This document shows, piece by piece, positions 9,499 to 17,452 of a stretch of 64,000 nucleotides of DNA (position 1 is the stretch's first letter; the number at the start of each line of letters is the position of its first letter). This DNA comes from Nitrosomonas aestuarii. Lineage in GTDB: Bacteria > Pseudomonadota > Gammaproteobacteria > Burkholderiales > Nitrosomonadaceae. The DNA is taken from assembly GCF_003046585.1 (NCBI RefSeq), contig NZ_QAAE01000007.1, positions 62,001-126,000 on the forward strand, written 5' to 3'. The position numbers and the translations under genes were made by a program. The notes beneath the pieces are model-generated. The model saw only the letters and a list, made by a program, of their open reading frames with translations, was not told the origin of the DNA and made no database searches.

Positions 9499-10731
9499 AT
9501 GTCAATGAATGATCAATTAATACTGGGTACGCCATTAAGCCCAAATGCAACCAAAGTCATGCTGCTCGGCAGCGGTGAACTGGGTAAGGAAGTGATTATT
9601 GCTCTGCAGCGTCTGGGTGTTGAAACCATCGCTGTGGATCGTTACGCCGATGCGCCGGGTCATCAGGTTGCACATCGTGCGCATGTGATCAATATGGCCG
9701 ATGGCCGGGCATTACGCGCGCTGATTGAACAGGAAAAGCCGCATATCATTGTGCCGGAAATCGAAGCCATTGCAACCGATATGCTTGCGGAAATTGAACA
9801 GGAAGGCCTGGCAACCGTTATTCCGACTGCCCGCGCCGCACAATTGACCATGAACCGGGAAGGCATCCGTCTTCTGGCGGCTGAAACACTGCAATTGCCT
9901 ACTTCACCTTACGTGTTTGCAAATACCCTTAATGAACTGCAGGCAGCTATCGATAATAAAATCGGTTATCCCTGTATTATCAAACCCGTCATGTCGTCCT
10001 CTGGGAAAGGCCAGTCCAAAGTTGACAATGCTTCCCAGGTCAAAACGGCCTGGGACTATGCTGCAAGCGGTGGCCGGGTGGATCAGGGACGTGTTATTGT
10101 CGAGGGTGTAATTGAATTCGATTATGAAATCACGCTATTGACCGTGCGCGCGAAAAATGCGGATGGCGATATCGCCACACATTTTTGCGAACCGATTGGA
10201 CATTTACAAGTGCACGGCGATTATGTCGAGAGCTGGCAGCCGCAGGCGATGTCAGCAACCGCTTTGCAATGCGCGCGTGATTATGCCAGAAGAATCACCG
10301 ATGAGCTCGGTGGCCTGGGCGTATTTGGTGTTGAACTGTTTATTCGTGGCGATGATGTCTGGTTCAGCGAAGTCAGTCCGCGCCCGCATGATACCGGTAT
10401 GGTTACGCTTTGCAGTCAGATTCAGAATGAATTCGATCTGCACGCGCGCGCCATCCTCGGTTTGCCAGTGGATACCTCCATGCGTGCACCGGGTGCAAGT
10501 GCGGTGATTTATGGCAGACTCAATTCAAAAGGAATCGCTTTTTCCGGCGTGCAGGATGCACTCAATGTGCCGCAAAGCGATCTCCGTTTATTCGGAAAGC
10601 CCGAAGCATTTCAGCAACGACGTATGGGTGTGGCATTAGCGAACGGTGCAAATGCTGATGAAGCCAGGGTACGCGCCAAGCTCGCCGCCAGCAAAGTGAT
10701 ACCGATAGAAAAAGTGAATCATGAAGCTTAA
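9499..10731 (+). CDS. purT: Formate-dependent phosphoribosylglycinamide formyltransferase
   Basis: ATP-grasp enzyme that formylates GAR from formate and ATP in purine synthesis, bypassing the folate-dependent PurN. The 410-residue protein has the PurT signature: [12 protein letters not shown] near residue 22, [10 protein letters not shown], the ATP-binding loop SSSGKGQS near 172, and [25 protein letters not shown] in the catalytic core. Length and motifs are complete. The ATG follows the queG stop with no gap, so the two are probably co-transcribed. Confidence 0.97.
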   Translation: MSMNDQLILGTPLSPNATKVMLLGSGELGKEVIIALQRLGVETIAVDRYADAPGHQVAHRAHVINMADGRALRALIEQEKPHIIVPEIEAIATDMLAEIEQEGLATVIPTARAAQLTMNREGIRLLAAETLQLPTSPYVFANTLNELQAAIDNKIGYPCIIKPVMSSSGKGQSKVDNASQVKTAWDYAASGGRVDQGRVIVEGVIEFDYEITLLTVRAKNADGDIATHFCEPIGHLQVHGDYVESWQPQAMSATALQCARDYARRITDELGGLGVFGVELFIRGDDVWFSEVSPRPHDTGMVTLCSQIQNEFDLHARAILGLPVDTSMRAPGASAVIYGRLNSKGIAFSGVQDALNVPQSDLRLFGKPEAFQQRRMGVALANGANADEARVRAKLAASKVIPIEKVNHEA

Positions 10732-10823
10732 CGTCTGTACTTTTCGTCAAAAGCATTGATGCGTAAAATCAACAGCAATAGCAATCTAATCTGAATGCAC
10801 AAACAACATTTACAGGAAAAATA

Positions 10824-11726
10824 ATGAATAATGAACAATTAAATGCTGATCACGGTATTGCCGGTCAGGTTGAATTTATCGAGGGTAACGGTGGCTTAAC
10901 CATGATTCAGGTGAGCACACCCAAAGCCAATGCACTGATTTCCATCCATGCAGGCCAGGTATTGTCTTATCAGCCGTCCGGAGAGGAAGACATACTGTTT
11001 TTGAGCAGCAAAGCCTATTATCAGGACGGCAAAGCAATCAAAGGCGGCGCGCCAGTCTGCTGGCCCTGGTTTGGCCCCGATCCGGAAGGCAAGGGGCGGC
11101 CCGGTCATGGTTTTGTGCGTAATCGCCCGTGGAATGTTCTCAGTACTGAGGCCACCCCAGACGATGATATCAAAATAACACTCGGCCTGACCGATACCCC
11201 GGAAACACGGGAAATCTGGCCGCATGCATTTGAACTGACACAGGAGATTGTAGTCGGTGATTCGTTGAATCTGACACTGATTACGCGCAATACCGGCGCT
11301 GAACTGTTCAGCATCACGCAAGCGTTTCATACTTATTTCAAAGTGGGTGACATCACACAAACCAGCGTCATGGGGTTGCAGGATTGTACATATATCGACA
11401 AGGTTAATAGCAGCGCGGAAAAAAAACAGGAAGGCGTTATCACGATCGCATCCGAAGTCGACCGTATTTATCACGATGTCAGCAATACCATGATTATCGA
11501 CGACAAAGCACTGAACCGCTGCATCCAGATACTCTCGCAAGGCAATAAAACCGCCGTGGTCTGGAATCCATGGGAAAAAATATCGGCAGAAATGGCAGAT
11601 CTGGAAGATACGGATTATAAACGGCTGTTATGCGTAGAAACCACCAATGCTGCCAGTGATGTCATCGCCATTGCGCCGGGGCAGGAATTTCGGCTGGTGG
11701 CGGATTATAGCGTAATGAGAGGGTAG
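10824..11726 (+). CDS. D-hexose-6-phosphate mutarotase (YeaD-like aldose epimerase)
   Basis: Interconverts alpha and beta anomers of hexose 6-phosphates in the cytoplasm. The 300-residue protein shows family landmarks: GGAPVCWPWFG near residue 74, PGHGFVRNRPW, then the catalytic histidine segment TQAFHTYFKVGD and late VWNPWEKISAEM with KRLLCVETTNA carrying the catalytic glutamate. It starts 92 bp after purT behind an AGGAAA ribosome site, and may end the queG-purT transcription unit. Nothing odd was seen. Confidence 0.9.
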   Translation: MNNEQLNADHGIAGQVEFIEGNGGLTMIQVSTPKANALISIHAGQVLSYQPSGEEDILFLSSKAYYQDGKAIKGGAPVCWPWFGPDPEGKGRPGHGFVRNRPWNVLSTEATPDDDIKITLGLTDTPETREIWPHAFELTQEIVVGDSLNLTLITRNTGAELFSITQAFHTYFKVGDITQTSVMGLQDCTYIDKVNSSAEKKQEGVITIASEVDRIYHDVSNTMIIDDKALNRCIQILSQGNKTAVVWNPWEKISAEMADLEDTDYKRLLCVETTNAASDVIAIAPGQEFRLVADYSVMRG

Positions 11727-11892
11727 GTGAATTCTGTGTGAACCATAGCGCTTGTCGAATATTGCCTATGAATAGGCGTGATTTCTGCAGGGAAGTGGTG
11801 CCGCGTTTGAATTTAGAACATGTCTGTTTATGAAACAATGCGCAGTCTCATCGATGTTAATTTATTATCATTGGCCTTATACGATATCTGTC

Positions 11893-11931
11893 GTAGATTA
11901 TTGGACAAAATGTCGTATATATTGCGTTATG
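11893..11931 (+). repeat. 39-bp direct repeat, copy 1
   Basis: A 39-bp sequence that recurs at 12658-12696 with 3 mismatches; the first 27 bases are identical. Both copies end in GTTATG. The copies flank the broken DUF2971 gene and the transposase remnant. It could be a duplicated target, an element boundary or a shared operator; the sequence alone does not decide. Confidence 0.75.
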
Positions 11932-11965
11932 TGAGCACGGTCAGTTAAGCCACATCGTAAACGAT

Positions 11966-12238
11966 ATGAAGAAACCAGAAAAGCTATACAAATACGAGCC
12001 AATAACCGTGCAAAGTCTACTAAATCTAAAATCGCAGACTTTGTATTTTGGTTCGCCAGCAAATTTCAATGATCCTTATGATTGCGCTATCGCTGCAAAG
12101 GTCAGAGAGCCATCGGATAAAGAAATCGAGGAGTTCAGGCATCAATACTCACAAGTTGAAGAGATACCTGAATTTACTCGGAATCAGCTCAGGTCAGTCC
12201 CGGCTGGCGCACAGCGCAGCGGGGTCAGGTCTATATAA
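11966..12238 (+). pseudogene. Truncated DUF2971-like gene
   Basis: The first roughly 75 residues read as the start of a DUF2971-type protein: LYKYEPI near the N terminus, then LYFGSPANFNDPYDCAI around residues 31-47, the conserved head of that family. Members are usually 250-300 residues, often accessory or defence-linked and of unknown activity. Here the reading frame runs at about position 12195 into GC-rich sequence that belongs to the neighbouring REP-associated transposase element, and ends after 90 residues. The rest of the gene is absent from the window. It is probably a fragment without function. Confidence 0.65.
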
Positions 12239-12556
12239 GTTGTTCCGTGTATGCTACTATCAGCCGTATGAGTTGACCCATAAGAATTGAATTTTCTGAT
12301 GCTTTCTTTTTATCATTTGACCGCTCGTGGTGATTGTCGTGAAAATATTTATGATGATGATATTGATCGAGCATAGTTTCTAACCATTTTGGGGCAAGTC
12401 ATTGAAGACTTTAATTGGGTTTGTCATGCTTATTGTTTGATGAGCAACCATTATCATTTGTTGATTGAAACGCCAGATGGCAATTTGTCGAAGGGTATGC
12501 GCCAATTGAATGGGGTGTTTACCCAGGCATCGAATCGTCGCCATGACCCTTATTTT
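12195..12556 (+). mobile_element. REP-associated tyrosine transposase (RAYT) remnant
   Basis: Reading from the ATG at 12299, the translation matches the N-terminal half of RAYT (Y1_Tnp/TnpREP) proteins: HLTARGDCRENIY, then NWVCHAYCLMSNHYHLLIE with the HUH-like NHYHLL motif, and GMRQLNGVFTQ. A TAG at 12374-12376 interrupts the frame, and similarity stops after NRRHD near 12550, so it is truncated and inactive. The leader at 12195-12290 has the GC-rich GGGGTCAGGTCT block often seen at the head of such elements. It sits inside the DUF2971-like gene. Confidence 0.8.
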
Positions 12557-12657
12557 TTTGTTGTATTTGCTTGCATAAAATGTCTTGATAAAGATTAATT
12601 ATTGTTCAAATACAAATTGATAATTCATTATTTGCACAATGTAGAAGGCATCTGAAG

Positions 12658-12696
12658 GTAGATTATTGGACAAAATGTCGTATACATTATGTTATG
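12658..12696 (+). repeat. 39-bp direct repeat, copy 2
   Basis: Second copy of the repeat at 11893-11931, 36 of 39 bases identical. It lies 14 bp before the -35 box of the SeqA-like/RAMA gene, so it might instead be part of that gene's control region. The pair encloses the DUF2971 and RAYT debris. Confidence 0.75.
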
Positions 12697-12709
12697 GGCA
12701 AATAAAAGC

Positions 12710-12737
12710 TTGACACCTTTGCTATTAATGCTACTAT
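12710..12737 (+). promoter_or_regulatory. Sigma-70-like promoter of the RAMA-domain gene
   Basis: TTGACA at 12710-12715 and TACTAT at 12732-12737 with 16 bp between them match the housekeeping consensus. The predicted transcript starts near 12744, inside the hairpin described next. No other nearby gene would use it. Confidence 0.55.
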
Positions 12738-12739
12738 TA

Positions 12740-12762
12740 CTCCTACTATAACTTAGTAGGAG
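12740..12762 (+). promoter_or_regulatory. Perfect 8-bp inverted repeat covering start site and Shine-Dalgarno
   Basis: CTCCTACT (12740-12747) and AGTAGGAG (12755-12762) are exact reverse complements around a 7-base loop. The right arm contains the AGGAGG ribosome site of the gene starting at 12771. It could be a DNA operator for the gene product, whose N terminus looks like a SeqA/RHH-type dimer, or an RNA hairpin hiding the ribosome site. Confidence 0.5.
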
Positions 12763-12770
12763 GGTTATTC

Positions 12771-13181
12771 ATGGCAACAATTGAAGTAGATTTTGAGGTT
12801 TTTAAAGAACTTACGGCCCGTCGTACCTCTGAATCCGTAACAGAAAATGACGTTATTCGGGTTCTTCTTGGACTCAATAAATCATCCTCAGCCTCTGTTT
12901 CCCGTCCCGTAGCGGTCGAAACAGGCCGTTTTCCTTGGGTGTGTAAGGGTGTTTCTTTTCCACATGGCACAGAGTTCAGGTCAACTTATAAAGGCCAGCT
13001 ATATACCGGCAAAGTTGAAAATGGTGCTTTGGTTGTAAATGGTGAAAGATTTACTTCACCTTCTGCAGCAGCAGTAGCAATCACTGAAAATGCAGTTAAT
13101 GGTTGGAGGTTTTGGGAGTGCTTATTGCCTGGAACAAACAAGTGGAAAGTAATCGCAGACATGAGAAGGAAAAGTGCATAA
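12771..13181 (+). CDS. SeqA-like N-terminal plus RAMA (DUF4357-like) domain protein
   Basis: A 136-residue protein. Residues 1-38 (TIEVDFEVFKEL, then SVTENDVIRVLLGL) resemble the SeqA N-terminal or ribbon-helix-helix oligomerisation unit. Residues 60-130 form a RAMA-type domain: GTEFRSTYKGQLYTGKV, FTSPSAAAVAI and NGWRFWE. RAMA domains are predicted to recognise modified DNA and occur with restriction or methylation genes. The TAA stop is embedded in an attC-like site, as in integron gene cassettes, and the next gene is nuclease-like. The domain call is fairly secure; a role in sensing modified DNA is inference. Confidence 0.7.
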   Translation: MATIEVDFEVFKELTARRTSESVTENDVIRVLLGLNKSSSASVSRPVAVETGRFPWVCKGVSFPHGTEFRSTYKGQLYTGKVENGALVVNGERFTSPSAAAVAITENAVNGWRFWECLLPGTNKWKVIADMRRKSA

Positions 13182-13254
13182 CAATCACATCCAGCGGGCA
13201 GTCCCGCGTCGCTGCGCGATGCGGTTGCCTTCCACTGATGTGTGGCGTTATCGG
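13176..13254 (+). repeat. attC-like recombination site (integron cassette junction)
   Basis: The two ends pair as an attC should: ATAAC (13178-13182) with GTTAT (13247-13251), and CACATC-C-AG (13186-13194) with CTGATGTG (13235-13242), leaving one unpaired C as the extrahelical base. The GC-rich middle is variable. The upstream gene's stop lies in the left core, and the downstream ATG begins 6 bp after the right core. No integrase gene is present in the window, so this would be a cassette pair without integrase. Confidence 0.6.
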
Positions 13255-13259
13255 CTTGT

Positions 13260-13862
13260 ATGAATCCTAAAGATCTCCATGCAATAGAAGTAAAACGGCA
13301 TACCGGAGCAGAGCCATTTCACTTCAGTTCAAATAAAACTGGCTTTAATCTGCTTTCGTTTTGGCAGTGGTCGTCTTCCGATATAGTCGGTAACGCCCTT
13401 CGCGGCATAATAGCGGAATATTTAGTTGCTTGTGCCATGGGTTGTGAAAGCAGCGTCCGCACAGAGTGGGATGCATGCGATATCAAAACAGCAGAGGGAA
13501 TAAAGATTGAAGTCAAGTCTGGCGCATATATTCAGAGTTGGCACCAAAAAAAACTATCTCCCATTAGTTTTGGTATAGGCCAAACCTATGGGTGGGACGC
13601 AAAGGAAAACGAATTCTCGACTATTCAAATGCGCCAAGCTGACGTCTATGTGTTTTGTGTACTTGCACACAAGGACAAAGCAACTATTGATCCACTAAAT
13701 TTAGATCAATGGGAGTTTTACTGCATATCGGCAAGTACAATAAACGAAAAACTTGGTTCCCAGAAATCTTTAAGATTAGGTTCTTTGCTGAAACTGGATC
13801 CAATAAAAACGACTTACAATAATCTTCAAAATGTTGTTAATGAAATATTCCAAACATGCTGA
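13260..13862 (+). CDS. PD-(D/E)XK nuclease-like protein of unknown family
   Basis: A 200-residue protein that I cannot name. It shows a plausible restriction-type nuclease core: E53 in the helix GIIAEYLV, D74 in DACDIKT, and E84-V-K86 in IKIEVKSG, which fits E...D-X9-EXK. The C-terminal part (QADVYVFCVL, WEFYCISAS) resembles the strands that follow this core in type II enzymes. The ATG at 13260 begins 6 bp after the attC-like core; an in-frame GTG at 13242 lies inside that site and is less likely. Adjacency to a RAMA protein suggests a modification-linked system, but this is inference. Confidence 0.55.
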   Translation: MNPKDLHAIEVKRHTGAEPFHFSSNKTGFNLLSFWQWSSSDIVGNALRGIIAEYLVACAMGCESSVRTEWDACDIKTAEGIKIEVKSGAYIQSWHQKKLSPISFGIGQTYGWDAKENEFSTIQMRQADVYVFCVLAHKDKATIDPLNLDQWEFYCISASTINEKLGSQKSLRLGSLLKLDPIKTTYNNLQNVVNEIFQTC

Positions 13863-13885
13863 TAACAAGCGGTTGCAGTCGGACA
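13858..13885 (+). repeat. Possible half attC site
   Basis: The stop of the nuclease-like gene overlaps TGATAACAAGCGGTTGCAG, which has the look of the left half of an attC site (R'' TAAC with a following pairing arm). I see no matching right half downstream, only a short TTGCCC/GGGCAA stem. It may be a decayed second cassette end. Confidence 0.3.
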
Positions 13886-14269
13886 AATTGCCCGCGGCGC
13901 GTGCGTTTAGCACGAGGGCAACGTAACAAATATTTGCTACTCTGCCCTTTACGAAAAGAAATTTTGAGATGCAATGGCAAGATTAGCCCGGGTTGCTCCA
14001 GTCGACGTGCCGCAGCATATCATACAATGGTGAAAGTAATCGGCAGCCCTGTTACTGGAGTCATTATTTTATTGATAAGCGCCGTAGTCATGTCCTGTTT
14101 AAATGACGTTAAAATTCAATAATCCTGCATTGGTAGGATACTATTCGCTATTCGCGTTGATACGATGTGAAAAATCTGACAAAAAAGTGTATCGTTGAGT
14201 GCGCAATAACTAAATGAATGGTTGGCGCTTTACACATTCGAAGACTTTTAACTGCGACAAAATTTAATC
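13886..14269 (+). other. Intergenic stretch without recognised gene
   Basis: An open frame of 88 codons overlaps the nuclease-like gene's end but is rich in Arg/Cys and lacks any family signature, so I do not call it. The TTGCCC/GGGCAA stem near 13888-13920 is the only structure seen. The sequence reads like decayed cassette or accessory DNA before the core genome resumes. Confidence 0.4.
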
Positions 14270-14761
14270 ATGAACGTATTCAAATCTAAGATCGACAAAG
14301 GGTTATTAATTTGCCTGGTTCTATCAATTATTGCCTGCGTGCTGGGTGCATCCGTGATGCTGAAGGTGGGCGGACTTTTCAATTATGTCCTGGCAGCGGT
14401 TACCTTGATTGCCGGTGCAGGTTTTCCGCTGCAGATACTGACTTCTACCAAGTACATTTTAAAAAACGAAAGTCTGGACATTATAAGCGGGCCGTTCTCA
14501 TGGAAAATTCCTATAGAATCGATCACATCGGTGCAGGAGGTTCAAAACGCATTAATGAGCCCGGCATTGTCATTTGATCGTTTGGAAATAAAATATGGCG
14601 AAGATAAAGTGATTATGGTCTCACCCGCGAATAAAAAAGCATTCATGCAGACGCTGGATGAGATGAGATCAACAGGGACAAACGAGCATACCCAGCCACC
14701 AACCATTGATAAATCTTCCAAAGGCAATAAAAAAATCAAGAAAAAACCGAAAAATGCGTAA
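14270..14761 (+). CDS. PH-domain (YyaB-like) membrane protein
   Basis: A 163-residue protein with two N-terminal transmembrane helices (about residues 10-30 and 36-56), then a small PH-like domain: YILKNESLDIISGPFSWKIPIESI and RLEIKYGEDKVIMVSP, ending in a lysine-rich tail. This layout matches the bacterial PH_6/YyaB family, whose function is unknown. It stands alone between accessory DNA and a MITE-like repeat. Confidence 0.65.
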   Translation: MNVFKSKIDKGLLICLVLSIIACVLGASVMLKVGGLFNYVLAAVTLIAGAGFPLQILTSTKYILKNESLDIISGPFSWKIPIESITSVQEVQNALMSPALSFDRLEIKYGEDKVIMVSPANKKAFMQTLDEMRSTGTNEHTQPPTIDKSSKGNKKIKKKPKNA

Positions 14762-14798
14762 TGTCGTGAAAGGATGCCAGTCATTACATAGTGCGTTA

Positions 14799-14924
14799 AC
14801 AGTTTTTTGAAAAAATGTCTGCAATACGACTGCAGCATTAAAAACAGGTTCAAGCTGCTTGCAGAAATTTTGTCACCTTGTTGGATTGCATTACCTGTTT
14901 CGAAAACGTTTTTCAACGGTCTGT
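14799..14924. repeat. MITE-like dispersed repeat, copy 1
   Basis: A noncoding element of about 126 bp. It begins ACAGTTTTTTGAAAAA and ends TTTTTCAACGGTCTGT, so its ends are imperfect inverted repeats of the form ACAGnnnGTTGAAAA. A related 143-bp copy lies at 32109-32251, sharing the ends and interior blocks such as TTGCATTnCCTGTnTCGA. It has no coding capacity and sits between two genes. Confidence 0.65.
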
Positions 14925-15041
14925 CAGATGCAGATTGTTTTTGACTAATAATACTGAACGCATCAGTCATATTACTGATCTAATTAAATACAGGAATGCA
15001 ATATTCTATTGAGTTTAATTTTAAGGGACGGGGAGGTTACT

Positions 15042-15581
15042 ATGCGGATTTTTCTATTGATGATCATGACCTTTGTGATTTATCCGGCATTTGGCTGCAA
15101 CAGTGCGTTACTTGACCAGAATTTCCGTAAGTTAGCGCAAGCGGATACGGTAAATTTGTGCGAAGCTTATTCTGGAAAAGTGCTGCTTGTTGTCAATACC
15201 GCGAGCAAATGTGGCAACACGCCACAATATGATGGGCTGGAAAAGTTATACCAGAAATATGAACAGCAGGGACTTGTTGTGCTGGGCTTTCCGTCCAATG
15301 ATTTTATGGGGCAGGAGCCGGGAACAGAAACCGAAATTCAGGATTTCTGCCGACTGACCTATGGCGTCAAATTTCCGATGTTTGAGAAAATCACGGTGAA
15401 AAAGGAGGGCGCACATCCATTTTATACAGATTTGGCCGAACTATCAGGCACCTATCCGACCTGGAATTTCCACAAATATTTAATCGGGCGCGATGGTAAG
15501 CTAATCACACAATTTAGTCCGCGCACCAAGCCGTTTGATCCAACCATTGTGAGCGCCATCGAGCAGGCCTTGCAACCCTGA
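15042..15581 (+). CDS. Glutathione peroxidase-like thiol peroxidase, exported
   Basis: Thiol peroxidase reducing hydroperoxides. I start at the ATG at 15042 behind a GGGGAGG ribosome site, giving 179 residues with a signal-like hydrophobic N terminus ending near FGC (residue 19). The active-site tetrad is visible: C57 in ASKCGNT, Q62 in PQY, N86 in GFPSNDF, and the tryptophan of TWNFHKY. The family usually has GFPCNQF; here cysteine and glutamine are replaced by S and D, so a two-cysteine cycle through that position is not possible. It lies just after the MITE-like repeat. Confidence 0.88.
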   Translation: MRIFLLMIMTFVIYPAFGCNSALLDQNFRKLAQADTVNLCEAYSGKVLLVVNTASKCGNTPQYDGLEKLYQKYEQQGLVVLGFPSNDFMGQEPGTETEIQDFCRLTYGVKFPMFEKITVKKEGAHPFYTDLAELSGTYPTWNFHKYLIGRDGKLITQFSPRTKPFDPTIVSAIEQALQP

Positions 15582-15906
15582 GTCGTCGGTTTTGCACAGC
15601 CGGCTTCTGGCATGCCATCAATTGAGACAGCTGAAGCTGGTTTTGCCGACAGAGACTATTCTCTTGTCCTAAGACCCAATACGACCAGTGCGTTGGAACG
15701 CTGATCCCTAATCCGGAGGCAATCACAGGATACGCAGTCATCGTGTCGCAACATGAGCCAATGACCACGTCTGTCCATGAACTGCAACCGTGCATGGTGG
15801 TGGAATCTCCTGTGAATGCTGTGTTTGCCACTATCAGGTTGATGACGGTGTACTATCAGTCAATTATATATAATCATTCTCACAATGTACCAAAGGAGAA
15901 AGTCAC
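15582..15906 (+). promoter_or_regulatory. Upstream region of the catalase gene
   Basis: A 325-bp gap without a convincing gene. Near its end it has a TATAAT at 15869-15874 and a strong AAAGGAGAA ribosome site at 15891-15899 before the catalase ATG. AT-rich ATAATCATTCTCAC next to the -10 box loosely recalls a Fur box half, too weak to assert. A minus-strand frame of 105 codons here shows no family features. Confidence 0.4.
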
Positions 15907-17358
15907 ATGAAAGATGATGAAAAGACGCGGTTGACCACTTCCAATGGTTGTCCTGTTGCCGACAATCAGAATGTGATGACTGCCGGACCGCGCGGCCCCC
16001 TGCTTTTGCAGGACTTCTGGTTTCTGGAGAAAATGGCTCATTTCGATCGTGAAGTGATTCCGGAAAGACGCATGCACGCCAAAGGTTCCGGTGCCTATGG
16101 CACCTTTACCGTGACCCACGATATCAGCCGGTACACCAAAGCAAAAGTTTTTTCCGAGGTGGGTAAGAAAACCGAGGTGTTTGCCCGGTTTTCGACTGTG
16201 GCGGGTGAGCGTGGTGCAGCCGATGCAGAGCGTGATATACGCGGTTTTGCCTTGAAGTTTTACACGGAAGAAGGCAACTGGGACATGGTGGGAAACAATA
16301 CGCCGGTATTTTTTATGCGCGACCCGCTCAAGTTTCCGGATCTTAATCATGCCGTAAAGCGTGATCCCCGCACTAATCTGCGCAGCGCGCAGAGCAACTG
16401 GGATTTCTGGACACTTCTACCGGAAGCTTTGCACCAGATCACGATAGTAATGAGCGAGCGCGGTATTCCACGTACATATCGTCATATGCATGGCTTCGGC
16501 AGTCATACTTTTAGTTTCATCAATGCAAATAATGAACGATGCTGGGTAAAATTCCATTTCAAAAGTCAGCAGGGTATCGAGAACCTCAGCAATGCTGCGG
16601 CCGAAGCGATTATCGGCAATGATCGGGAAAGCCACCAACGCGATTTGTACGAGGCTATTGAACGCGGCGATTATCCGCGCTGGGATTTCAAAGTTCAGAT
16701 CATGCCTGAGCGAGATGCGGAAAATTACCGTTTCCATCCGTTTGATTTAACCAAGGTGTGGCCACACGCTGACTACCCACTAATCAATGTCGGCGTGCTG
16801 GAACTGAACCGGAATCCTGAAAACTACCATGCCGAAGTAGAGCAGTCGGCGTTCAATCCGGCCAGTATTGTGCCTGGAATCGGCTTCTCGCCAGACAAAA
16901 TGCTGCAAGGCCGGTTGTTTTCATATGGCGATACGCAACGTTATCGATTGGGTGTAAATCACGCACAAATACCGGTAAACAAACCGCGCTGCCCGGTGGC
17001 GAGTTTTCATCGCGATGGTATGATGCGTGTTGATGGCAATTACGGAAGTACCAAAGGTTATGAGCCAAATAGTCTGGGATTGTGGCAAGAGTGCCCGGAA
17101 GCTAAAGAGCCACCGCTGGAACTCAATGGCGCAGCTTATAACTGGAATTACCGCGAAGATGATGACGATTATTATACGCAGCCGGGTATGTTATTTCGTC
17201 TTATGACGTCAGTTCAACAAAAAATCTTGTTTGAGAATACTGCGGCCGAGCTGGCAAGCGTTGACGATGCTGTTCGAAAACGTCATATCCATAATTGTCT
17301 GAACGCGGATAAAGCTTACGGAGAAGGCGTGGCCAGAGCGTTGGGAATCTCGCTTTAA
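15907..17358 (+). CDS. katA: Monofunctional heme catalase
   Basis: Breaks hydrogen peroxide into water and oxygen. At 483 residues it belongs to the small-subunit (clade 3) type. Active-site residues are visible: H57 in [15 protein letters not shown]130 in VGNNTPVFF, and the proximal heme tyrosine Y340 in [14 protein letters not shown]. The NADPH-binding-type core is complete, and no C-terminal flavodoxin-like domain is present. No signal peptide was seen, so it is cytoplasmic. It ends about 45 bp before a perfect hairpin that separates it from the convergent ctaA. Confidence 0.97.
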   Translation: MKDDEKTRLTTSNGCPVADNQNVMTAGPRGPLLLQDFWFLEKMAHFDREVIPERRMHAKGSGAYGTFTVTHDISRYTKAKVFSEVGKKTEVFARFSTVAGERGAADAERDIRGFALKFYTEEGNWDMVGNNTPVFFMRDPLKFPDLNHAVKRDPRTNLRSAQSNWDFWTLLPEALHQITIVMSERGIPRTYRHMHGFGSHTFSFINANNERCWVKFHFKSQQGIENLSNAAAEAIIGNDRESHQRDLYEAIERGDYPRWDFKVQIMPERDAENYRFHPFDLTKVWPHADYPLINVGVLELNRNPENYHAEVEQSAFNPASIVPGIGFSPDKMLQGRLFSYGDTQRYRLGVNHAQIPVNKPRCPVASFHRDGMMRVDGNYGSTKGYEPNSLGLWQECPEAKEPPLELNGAAYNWNYREDDDDYYTQPGMLFRLMTSVQQKILFENTAAELASVDDAVRKRHIHNCLNADKAYGEGVARALGISL

Positions 17359-17401
17359 CCTCCTGGTGCTGCTGATCGTCGTAAAATGAGCCTGCTATAT
17401 G

Positions 17402-17434
17402 GACAAGAACTGATTTGTTTAATCAGTTCTTGTC
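17402..17434. terminator. Bidirectional hairpin terminator between katA and ctaA
   Basis: Perfect 14-bp stem (GACAAGAACTGATT / AATCAGTTCTTGTC) with loop TGTTT, between the convergent ends of katA and ctaA. It lacks a long T-run on either side, so its termination strength is uncertain, but position and symmetry fit a shared terminator. Confidence 0.6.
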
Positions 17435-17452
17435 AGTGATAGCCAACTGTTT

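Noticed and set aside
10896-11540. 214-codon minus-strand open frame
   Set aside because: It is fully antisense to the well-supported hexose-6-phosphate mutarotase, has no family features and appears to be a codon-usage shadow.
13856-14122. 88-codon plus-strand frame after the nuclease-like gene
   Set aside because: It begins inside the previous gene, lies in decayed attC-like DNA and has Arg/Cys-rich composition without any domain.
15514-15831. 105-codon minus-strand frame before katA
   Set aside because: No ribosome site or family feature; it overlaps the end of the glutathione peroxidase gene.
15869-15885. Fur-box-like sequence before katA
   Set aside because: Only part of the 19-bp palindrome fits; not enough to claim iron regulation.
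15880-16350. 156-codon minus-strand frame
   Set aside because: Antisense to the conserved first third of the catalase gene.
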